DNA of 64,000 bases from NCBI RefSeq assembly GCF_910592395.1, contig NC_088319.1:15996001-16060000 (forward strand). The letters are read 5' to 3'. The notes beneath the pieces were generated by a model. That model made no database searches, was not told the origin of the DNA, and saw only the letters and a program-made list of their open reading frames with translations. This stretch comes from Lineus longissimus (taxonomy: Eukaryota; Nemertea; Pilidiophora; Heteronemertea; Lineidae). This document shows, piece by piece, positions 51,001 to 60,900 of the stretch. The position numbers were made by a program, and so were the translations under genes. Positions within the stretch are counted from its first letter, which is position 1. Each line of letters starts with the position of its first letter.

Positions 51001-53530
51001 GTCTTTCCCCAGATGGTAGACTTGCAGACTTGCCAGATATAGTTTGATTCAGCTCCCTGGTAGTGCCATCACAGTGATTCTGTTTGAGCTTTTCTTTACC
51101 ACATCCTAATTCACCGCTGGCCATTTTCTCTGAAGCTCGGGAAGACTGCCTGATTTGCTTCCGTCTTTCCTTTTCTTTTATTCTTCTAGCCGGTCTCCTT
51201 CGTTTGTCCTTGATGGCTTTCTTTACTTTTGATAAGAGAAGGTGAGGTATAGGAGTCCAGGCCAATTGCCCAGCATGTCGATACTGAAACATAGTTCCCC
51301 TCCTTGCAACACTATTCACCCCTGCAGTTGACTTGTACCTGATCAGCTTGGAAGTAACACGCACTCCAACATCCTTCAAATGCGGACACCATGATTTCAA
51401 TTTCTCGATCAACAGGTCATTTGGCATTTCTGACCGCTTCAGTTTGAGCTGACCCTCCTTACATGTACCAAGAACCGACAGATGATCATCCAAAGAAACC
51501 GAGATCCATTTTCCAACGGCGCCACGATTAAGGTCCTGAGGTTTATGTTTTGAAAATGCAGCAATATTGACAATATGACGTCTGCTACCCTCATGGTTAC
51601 GTTTTTCTACATTACTGGAAAAGTGCTCGTCACAGGAGAAGCAATGAATGAGACAGTTGTCAAGTTCCTCGGGGCATTCACCGAAGTATTTTACAAGGTC
51701 GTTTTCCGCGTCTTGCCCCTTCACGGTTGTGACTGTCATGTCATCAGGGACTTGGATGGTGGACTGCTCATCACCGAAAGTCTTGACACATGAATTCTGA
51801 ACAGGGCCTACCAATGGGTTTAAAGACAATGATCGTAGGTGTTGTTCTTTCTTGTCCATGATTTGAGAGAAAACTTCTTGAGCACTCGTCAGCAATTCTG
51901 CTTTTAGTTTGCAAGGGGGTGAATTGATAGGTAAATTCTGATCATCAGAGCATATCCCGGTGATGGTGGACACTGAACATGTATCAAAATCCTGTGCATC
52001 GGAGTCAAAACTGTCCTCCAAAGTCAAGTTTAAATTGTCTAATACAGGGCGAACTTCTGCAGTTGTTGATTGAGAACAAGTGCTAAAAGAACCTTGCAAT
52101 TCTGATTTCAGCTCATCACAAGTGTGGCGATCTTGAGTGTACAGGCTCATATCAGCTTTTCTGTTCAAGCCCAATTCTTCCATCCTCGGACGGATCTCAG
52201 CAGTTGTGGACTGAGAAAGTGTGTCGGTATTATCCAGGGCCATCTCCCCCATCACTGGACAGATCTCTGCAGTGGTCGATTGAGAAAGTGTGTCGATATT
52301 ATCCAGGGCCATCTCCCCCATCACTGGACAGATCTCTGCAGTGGTCGATTGAGAAAGTGTGTCGATATTATCCAGGGCCATCTCCCCCATCACTGGACAG
52401 ATCTCTGCAGTGGTCGATTGAGAAAGTGCGTCTGTATTATCCAGGGCCATCTCCCCCATCACTGGACAGATCTCTGCAGTGGTGGATTGAGAAAGTGTGT
52501 CGATATTATCCAGGGCCATCTCCCCCATCACTGGACAGATCTCTGCAGTGGTGGATTGAGAAAGTGTGTCGATATTATCCAGGGCCATCTCCCCCATCAC
52601 TGGACAGATCTCTGCAGTGGTCGATTGAGAAAGTGTGTCTGTATTATCCAGGGCCATCTCCCCCATCACTGGACAGATCTCTGCAGTGGTCGATTGAGAA
52701 AGTGTGTCTGTATTATCCAGGGCCATCTCCCCCATCACTGGACAGATCTCTGCAGTGGTCGATTGAGAAAGTGTGTCGGTATTATCCAGGGCCATATCCC
52801 CCATCACTGGACAGATCTCTGCAGTGGTCGATTGAGAAAGTGTGTCGGTATTATCCAGGGCCATATCCCCCATCACTGGACAGATCTCTGCAGTGGTGGA
52901 TTGAGAATGTGTGTTGGTATTATCCAGGGCTCTCTCCCTCATCTCTGGACAGATCTCTGCAGTGGTCAATTGAGAAAGTGTGTCAAAATTATCCGAAACC
53001 ACTTCCTCTTTTACCGGACAGTTTTCAGCAGTCAACGATTGAGAACGTACATCTAACTGTTTCTTTGTTAAATTCTTCCGTTTGGTAATCCTCTCATTAT
53101 CTTTATCTCGACACATTTTCAAACATCGTTTTCCTCGTTCTGAGGGCAAACGTCGTGTATTCTCACCACAAGCTGCTGTCATTCTACTAAAAGTCTGATT
53201 TAACCGGTGATGACCGCGTGGGAAAGCAAACACGGAACTATGAGGCTGCAACTTTTGCCCCGAATTTCGAGAGGCCACTCTTTCCTCCTTTTTTAACAAA
53301 TCTAACTGTTCAGAGAGCGTCAGCCTTGGACGTTTGAACGGTACATCTTCTTGATTTGGCCAACTACCCATGTGTACTTGAGGTTGTGGATATCGCCCAC
53401 GGAACAACCAAGAAGACCTCTCACTCTCAGCAAGCTGTCTACAATTTCTCTCTTGCCAAGATGAGGCACCAGGGCGACCAAGGAGAGATTCATTTCTTCT
53501 TTGCTCCATTCTGTCTGTCAGCCTCGTCAT
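48086..53530 (-). CDS. Dicer/RIG-I-like pseudo-helicase with U1-type zinc finger and 23-aa repeats
   Basis: Coding exons on the - strand: 53530-50908, 50653-50500, 50326-50205, 49571-48562, 48292-48086. Splice phases match and give 1371 aa. A 5'UTR acceptor sits at 53547, and an in-frame TAG just before the ATG fixes the start. N-terminus: basic, about 1-162. Then 23-residue repeats 163-440 with decayed copies to about 530, a C-x2-C-x12-H-x5-H finger near 626-650, and a Lys/Arg-rich region about 760-790. The rest follows a Dicer/RLR SF2 helicase order: QDYQLEMYKAA (Q-motif-like), CVMPEGTKE for the P-loop, LFVLPDAR for DExH, KILGFLTPT for motif III, a long insert, then ILVMTPEDVDLAIPELELVIQL for motif V. 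Catalytic residues are lost and no PAZ, RNase III or dsRBD follows. Homology is remote; an inactive RNA-binding scaffold is inference. Confidence 0.75.
50908..53530 (-). other. Giant exon 1 of the pseudo-helicase gene (repeats and zinc finger)
   Basis: A single 2623-nt exon covers residues 1-874. It ends inside the degenerate P-loop (GAAG|GTAAG at 50908/50907, phase 1); the next exon supplies GTKECLV. The C2H2 finger is encoded around 51590-51655, with spacing typical of U1/JAZ/matrin-type RNA-binding fingers. C-terminal to it is a globular-looking region (GKWISVSLDDHLSVL, WCPHLKDVGVRVTSKLI) that I do not recognise. Only the helicase part has a recognisable fold family. Confidence 0.7.
52197..53045 (-). 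repeat. Coding 69-bp minisatellite (23-residue units)
   Basis: Twelve full units of 69 bp (core STTAEICPVMGEMALDN, then TDTLSQ), of which ten are almost identical, plus decayed units on the C-terminal side (TTAEIRPRMEE, TTAEVRPVLDN, ITGICSDDQN). Variation is mostly N[TI]D[TA]L and G[DE]M. The period is a multiple of three, so expansion keeps frame. Because no stop arises in other frames, long antisense frames appear at 52124-53056 and 52204-53088; these are artefacts. Confidence 0.95.
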
Positions 53531-53734
53531 CTAAACAAACGAGGACCTGCAAAGAAAATAAGTAACTCCTCGTTTGAGACGGAGGGAAACAACCAACCAA
53601 GTTACGGCCAGCCTGTGATAATACCTCAAGAATTTTATCATGTGGTTCACCATTAATGTTTCTGAAGAGCTGAGCTGCCCTTCCATTGGCCCACTGCAGA
53701 ATACCCGGGACACTGTGCTAAACTGATAGGCATG

Positions 53735-53782
53735 TGTACATAATGTACACAGCCTACTGGGACAGAGTGTACATAATGTACA
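53735..53782. promoter_or_regulatory. Twin TGTACATAATGTACA palindromes upstream of the pseudo-helicase gene
   Basis: The same 15-mer, a 7-bp inverted repeat around a central A, occurs at 53735-53749 and 53768-53782, 33 bp apart (about three helical turns). It lies 190-240 bp upstream of the first identified exon boundary at 53546. It could be a dimeric factor site in the promoter or first intron, or a small local duplication. No factor is assigned. Confidence 0.4.
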
Positions 53783-54632
53783 GAGCTACTACTTTCCCGC
53801 CTATTCTGTAGTTAGGCCGTGTACTGAAACAGACGAAGAACATACATAATCACATCGATGATAGCTTCATTCATCTCCGGCTTCTTCTGGTCTTTCTCGG
53901 GACCCCCATCAACGTTGAAAACTTCGTAAACTTGTTAGCTATTGTTAGCGTCGAATGAAACTCTCCTCAATAAACTCACAACAACGTGCACAAAATGTGC
54001 GAAGAAGTAAAACAGCGTCAATATTTTCCACATTTGCCGGTATACTATTTATAGGTGGCAGCATAGACAGTTGACCTGCAACGTACCTGAAACGTATGGC
54101 CTATGGGGTCAACCACTGGACCACTGGAAAGATTATTTGAATAAAAGTGATAATGGCAACAATAATCCGATCTGATACTGATCAGAGCAATGCAGGTTTA
54201 TAGGCTGAACCAGACCCGAGGGGGCAGAATTGATGACCCCTGCACAAACAGCCAATCCTTAACAGGTTAACTTCAGGGGAACAATGAGGACAGGTAGGGG
54301 CCTAAAAGCCCAATGAACTCTGATAATCACTCCTGGACAGGTGTGTTCCAAAATTTCATGAGTGGTAAATTAAAAACGCTAAATTCATTATCAGTGATGA
54401 GCATTTAGTTTGTAACTACAGTGATGAGCAGGCGGATAGTTTCAAATTACATATCATCTTTCTGGTCGCCTAAATCCCACACCCACACTTCCGACTCCAA
54501 AAGAATCGACTGGAATCTTAATTCAAATTCGCCATTGCTGACATCATTGGCGCCAAAGACTTAGTTTGTAACTACAGTGATGAGCAGGCGGAAATAAGAA
54601 ATAAAGAAAACAATATCAACTCTTAATGAACT
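53783..54632. other. Intergenic gap between CFAP74 and the pseudo-helicase gene
   Basis: No coding frame is supported. The gap contains a 32-bp direct repeat (54405-54436 and 54561-54592) and probably the pseudo-helicase promoter and first non-coding exon. Both neighbours are transcribed leftward. Confidence 0.6.
54405..54592. repeat. 32-bp direct repeat pair
   Basis: TTAGTTTGTAACTACAGTGA plus the next 12 bases at 54405-54436 recur exactly at 54561-54592, 156 bp apart. This could be a tandem duplication with later divergence of the middle, or flanking duplications of an insertion. Confidence 0.8.
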
Positions 54633-54638
54633 TTTATT
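54633..54638 (-). promoter_or_regulatory. Candidate polyadenylation signal, CFAP74
   Basis: TTTATT on the + strand reads AATAAA on the - strand, about 335 nt past the CFAP74 stop codon at 54973-54975. It would give a short 3'UTR that includes the A28-type tract at 54852-54880. Confidence 0.45.
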
Positions 54639-54849
54639 CAATAAAGATATCACAGAAGAGACAAAATTCTGTAAACATGCAGTAAGGTCAAAACATTGAT
54701 GGACGGATGCATGAACAAAAACGTTGAAACTTTTACTAAAACTTTGGATGGAATTGATCGGCAAAGCAGCCAACATCTTTCCACCTCACTGGAACAGTCA
54801 CTGTATGGAGGCCATATTTTCATTGTCCTTATAAAAAAATTTCATTATC

Positions 54850-54851
<2 letters not shown>

Positions 54852-54880
<29 letters not shown>
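54852..54880. repeat. Poly-A tract
   Basis: About 28-29 consecutive A on the + strand in the presumed CFAP74 3'UTR, followed by AAATA-type repeats. It could be a retroposon tail or a simple homopolymer. The tract appears as poly-U in the CFAP74 transcript. Confidence 0.85.
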
Positions 54881-54883
<3 letters not shown>

Positions 54884-54972
54884 AAATAAATTAAATAAAT
54901 AAATAGCAGTTGCGAATTGGTATTCCTTGTAGCAGTTTCGAATCTGATATAACCTCAAATCTGTTGTGGAAT

Positions 54973-57900
54973 TTATCCAGAGACAACCAGAGCTCTCAGC
55001 ATAATCTTGTACTGCTGTGTCACATCTCCTTTCACCGTACACAATATGCTTGCTTCTAGAAGTCGGTTTGGCTGAAAGATGTACAGGAAATCATCAGAAA
55101 ATCAGACAAAACATTCATGAAATACTAAGTACCACCAAACGATAATCTTGCTGCTCAAAATTCCTCGACATCGCAATGTGAACTATGCTCGATGCACTCA
55201 TTCCCTTCATAAGCAGAATCACATGCTACAGAATATGGACGTCATACGATGCCAGCGTACTAGATAACTTTAGGAGCGCCCGGGAGAATCGGAATCAAGA
55301 CAAGAAAAACTAACTCAAGCAGCCTCAGCCCTGGAAGTTCCTGGTACAGAGTGTCTCCTTTAAGATGCAACTGGATTAGAGACAATTCAACTTACATCGT
55401 GACCTGGAGGTGGCGTCCAAGTAAATACAAGGGGTTTCTTAGAGCCCGCCTCCATCATGCCCTTCTGCGGCTCCACATTGAATCCCATGCCGTTTATCAC
55501 ATTGGTATTTTCAAAGAAGAACTCTCCATTCTGAAAAATGAAAGTTCAGAGAAATTAGAAGAAAATAAGAAGATCACAGCAAAACTACTGAAGAAAGGAA
55601 AGAGGAAAGGAGAACATCTCCCTTCTCTACACTTTTCACTCGCATTCATCGATTTCGTGTTTTACCAAGGAAGTATTCTTTGGGTCATTTATACTTAGAA
55701 GCACCAACTTTCACCTTCTTGTGAATTGCCATTAATAAGACAAGCTGGTCTTGGATAGGACATTGGAAAAACTGCCTTTATGGCATTAGTTAGCTTGACA
55801 AATATCGATATTCAAGAATATTCAGACATGCAAGACAAATTACAGAAGATTGAAATAGAACAAGACATGATGACGACAGTCTTTGGTGAGCAAACACGGC
55901 ATCTTCATGCATCTTCAACGTGCAACGAAATCAATGTAGGTTATCATTGGGAGTGGCTAAGACAAGTGATTTTTAGTCATGTGACAAAAATCACTGTTTG
56001 CTGCCACCAATATGGTGATCGTCTGCTGGAGATGACAGGGTCAAAACAGAAAGGGACAAACGAAAGATGGGAACAATTCATCTGGGAGTGTGAAGGGTGA
56101 TATTTGCAAACTGAAAAAAGAGGTCCCCATTGGGCCCTTTTTAGCTTGACAACCGTTTACAGCTTGTCCAGTCAGCCCTTACGTGAGAAGATCCAACCAA
56201 TGAAACTGCTCAATTCTTCAAAACATTGGAGTGCAAAATATCAACCCTTTACAAACATAAACATGAACAAATACATGTCAAATTAACCAATGGCTTTTCA
56301 ACATATCCAATATCACTGGACACCGATATCAATAACATGACAGAAGAGAGGAGAACTTGAACATATCTCTATTAAAGGGAACTGAAACCGCCAAGCCAGT
56401 TCGTATGACCTCGTTTTCATTTCCCGCATATCGGGTGATCAGAACGAGGCATGAATGAAACATGGCGCCTAGCTGTCAATCATTGAGTGACGTCACTACT
56501 ATGGAATTTACTACGAAAACTCATGAATGAAAGATTGCATGACTCACGTGATTCTCACATGATTCTCAATAATAACAAATTGAACTGCGCGTGCTCGGGC
56601 ACTGGGGGCGGAGCTACAAATCTGAACTCCAATAGGAAGTTTGAAGTTTGACTTTCTCGGGCGGTGAAAGTCGAAAAGTTGAATAAATCGCTCGGCGGTT
56701 CCAGTTCCCTTTAAGCTACTAACTTTAATACAACAACATGCAAAGCAATAAAACTTCATACCTGCTTCCCACCCTGTGAATAATCAGTGCAAAAAACAAT
56801 AAAGGAAAACGATGGTGGGTTAAGGAAGGAACTGCATGTACTGTAAAACTGCAACAATTTTGCAGCACGTTATTTTTGCGATTGGCAAAAAAAAAAATTT
56901 TATTCTTTTTCACGATTTTTATTTGGCGGATTATAAAATTTCTTTCTGGTTTTCAAATTAAAAACAAAATATTTTTTCACGATTTTTACATTTTTGTTTT
57001 TGCACATGAAAATCTTTCAAGGAATCCACAAAAATATAATGCCCATGAAAATTTAGCAGTTCACAGTACCAGGGAGAGATTACTTAGGGACTATTAACAA
57101 AAGAATGATGAAACCAACAGCAGGCGTGATGGGGCACTGTCAGTAATGAGATTCTCTTTAATACTGTGTAATATAATTGTTAAAGTCATATGGAGGTAGT
57201 TCATAACAATTTCTAGTGCCAAAATTACCATCAAAATTATACTAAAATTTTGCATTTGATCACAGAAATCATTTCAAATTTTCAAACTCTGTGCGGTTCA
57301 GGTGGTTGAAATACAAAATGAAGTCTTGACTTTCAATCTCACTAGTTTACCTCGAAGTAAAAGTGATGATTTGTCTAAAAGCATTGGAAGGAATTGCAGA
57401 ACTTAGCATGGTAATAATCATGACAACCAAGGGGTTAAATTTTTTTTAAATTTATACAACACTAGACATAAGCTTTATACAATATTTATATTTGGGTTAG
57501 TGGAGCAATCCAAATGAATCAAGCTGAGGTGATAAAACAACTCTCATTGTTAAGGGAAAGATGTTCAAAATGTTTTAACATATTTGATGTTCTTTAGTTT
57601 AGTAGTTAGGAAAATGCCATTCTAAATTGGAGTTAAAAAATTCCCAACCACCACCAATCGGTTATTATTGTCAAACTAATATTGGTCAATAGATGGCTTT
57701 ACTCCACAGAATGCTCACCTTTTTTTGACTGACCGCCATCGTCCTAACGCAGCCGGCGTAGATTTCCCTCGTTGCCGTGACGAACTCGTCGTCCTTGGCA
57801 ACAGATTCAAAGGTGAGGAGGAGCGATTGTGGAGGAAGTTTACCATCTGGAAAACAAAGCAAATGACATCAACAATGAAAAGAATTTGATGCCATCGTTT

Positions 57901-60900
57901 TAGAAGATTGACCCTGGATTGGGAAGAAACTAAATGGCAGTGATTTACTCATGAATACCTGTGTCCTCAGTATTTTTTGTGATGATAATTATCAAACTGG
58001 AAGATTCGCTGCAATTCTGCAGTGTTACCATTGGGCTACACACCAATTGAACCCACAGAGGAGGTAATATGCCACTGGTTGTGGACTGAACTCTCACATC
58101 CCCGGCTGAAATCGTACCATTCAACCATAATGGTTGTTGCCAAAGACACTGCTGAAGAACCTACCCTCTTCCTCTTCGGTGACTGGCAAAACTGCTAACG
58201 ATTCCACGTTTGGTGTCAACTCATCACCACCCGACATGTACATGATGTGGTCCTTTGCAACGCCGACAATTTGGAAGAAATGGGACTCCTCTTGACTGAA
58301 GAGCTCCAAGCGTAATCCGTCACTGAAATAATCACTTTCGTGATCCGGTGCAAAGGTGACCATTATCTCTTTTGAAGTACCTAGAAAGAGATATCAATGG
58401 GTGATATGAATAGAGACTAGTAAATGCTTTTATCTAAAACTCCATGTACATTTACACTTGGCCTTTCTGTACAAAATTGAAGTAAAAGCATTTGCTAGCC
58501 TTTATTCATATCAGCCATTATTTCTTGATAGAGAAACACATGCAGAAGATGCATAACAATCGTTAAATTTTTAGAAATAAATAGTATGACTTCTGTTTTG
58601 TTGTTACAAATTTTCTATACTTTTTACATTTTACCATTACATACGCGTACATGTACTTCCAAAGTCTGTAAATTAATTTTCCATTTTTTCTTGAGTCATA
58701 ATTTTAACAAAATAATCTATTTACCTGCAGGAATGGTTCCTTCGCTCGGCACGCAATCAAACACAGACTTCCCGGAGAGATTCTGTGTCCCAACATAACA
58801 CTTCTTATCCTTTTGTTTTTTAATAAAATCGGGCACATCTTGCGACTTGATGTGCCGCAGTAGCGATGTGCTGTCCAGCTTGACACAGTAGTCAACAGCT
58901 AGGGTGGATGTGTTACCAATCTTGAAAGGCCGCTCGATGTATTCGCCAGTTATGGTCGCACCCATGTCCATGACGCCTTCAACGGATAAGTTGACAACTG
59001 GCGTCACTCCACGGCCAATGAATGTTATATGGAGTGAGGAAGTGCCTGTGTTGACGTGAAGGACTTCATAATACTGCAAGTAGAAATGTTTATTCAAATG
59101 AAAACTTCATGCAATCATGGAACAAAGTATTTAAAAACATACTATTGCAGACTACTGGCATTGTCTTTTAGAAATCGGGGTTTAACCTTTTTAGGTGGGT
59201 CCTACTTTTCTCGAGGTCTTTAGTCTCAGGTCTTAGTTTTCCTAACCAATACTTACCTGTTTACTCGATGTAGGAGTAAAAGAAACCAGAATAGTGTGAG
59301 TGCCATCTGGCGGTAGTGGGCGTAATGAATTCAACATCAAGAACGGACCACTTGTGTCGAGGACAGATGATTTAAGCTGTGACACAAGTTAAGGAAATAG
59401 TAGTAAGCAGATGATTTAAACAAACTGAATACATATTTCACTCCCCGTGCACTACTATACACAGAGAGCTTGTGAGCTAATGAGTGAATGAACCATTATA
59501 AGCAGAATTACAGGATTCGTAAACAAACTCATGTGACTTTACCTGGCCACAACAGACGCACAGCCAAAATGTCGCAAATGCTAATACAAGATTAGAAAGG
59601 ATACATCCAGATTCTTGCCGGAGATGTTCTGTATCGTGATGGACTTGATGATACTCTGGCCCTTTGAGATCTCGCCAAAGTTAGTCGTCGTGCGCCCGCT
59701 GTCGGAGATGACCATGAGTTCAGGCTTGACAGCAGGACAGTGGACAACAAGGTAGAGTGTGTTGTGGAGGCTGAAATCGTATCAAAATTGATGTTTGAAA
59801 AGAATCTTAGAAAAGAGACACACCATACGCTTCATGGCCACTTTTACAAAGAAATTCTGTATATTCATCACCAGATTAGCAGCGCTATTCGATCAGCGGA
59901 TCATTTTATACCTGTTAGCTCGTAGCCATGATGGGCGAGCAATAATAGGGCCTGCACATGCCTTCAAGGTCTGAAACTCTCATCAAGGGTCTGAAAATGA
60001 ATATAACCCTTGCTTACCTGTAGTCAAGTTCCCCAGGATTTCCACATTTTCCTGACGTTACGTAACAAGGGACGACGAACGTCTTAAAATCACCGGTAAA
60101 GTGTCGTAGAAGGGAGCCATGGGCGGCAGCGAAATCATCCGAGTCTTGCTTGATTGATTCAGCCTCTGGAAGGTCTCGCATCTCGGACCGCTTGAAGGTG
60201 ATCTCAGCATCCAGAGGTTTGGGACGATTCTTGGGAGATGTTGGCTTTGTCTTCTTAGCAGCTCCTTTTTTCTGGAGAGTAGAGTAATACTTAGATGTAG
60301 TTACTCCAATTAATACTAAAACATCAATTAATCCTGGTAAATGTACATTTCTCTTAGGTAGTATGTTAGTCAATGTCGTTTCTCTAGCAATGAAGCAGGC
60401 CTGTTCCTTGCCTTTGGCTGGTCAATTATAAACTATTCTGAAAGATTCAGTCGATATTTCTACCATACTTAACCTGATCTTTTGACGAGTCAAATAAGAT
60501 GTTTACATGTAGTTACCTCTTGGTAGACCAACAATTCCTATCAAGAACAACTGAAGACTGACAACTTGAAACCGTGGCCTCAGTGGTTTTCTTTATTGCA
60601 ACATTTTGAATTGCGTTTTTACTTCCAAAGCAAGAAAGTGGAAATGAATGAATTGAACTGTTTTATTACATACCCCAGCCGCTGCTTTAGCCTCTTTCTG
60701 CATGGAGATGGACAACCACGCACAGGGTGAGAGTGAAGTGTGGAGGTGGACAGATATGAAAAGAAAATGTGAAACTCTCGTAAAAATAATTTGTTCGTGT
60801 GACTTGGAGTGAGTGGAGTCTGGTCTGGAAGCCTTGGTCCTTTGGCAAGGTCCTTTTGCACTGCATATCAAACAGAGACAGAGTCAAATCTTGAAAGAGA

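Noticed and set aside
52124-53088. Two long + strand open frames (310 and 294 codons) opposite the pseudo-helicase repeat
   Set aside because: They exist only because the 69-bp repeat is a multiple of three and lacks stops in those frames. The - strand frame continues far beyond the array into conserved domains.
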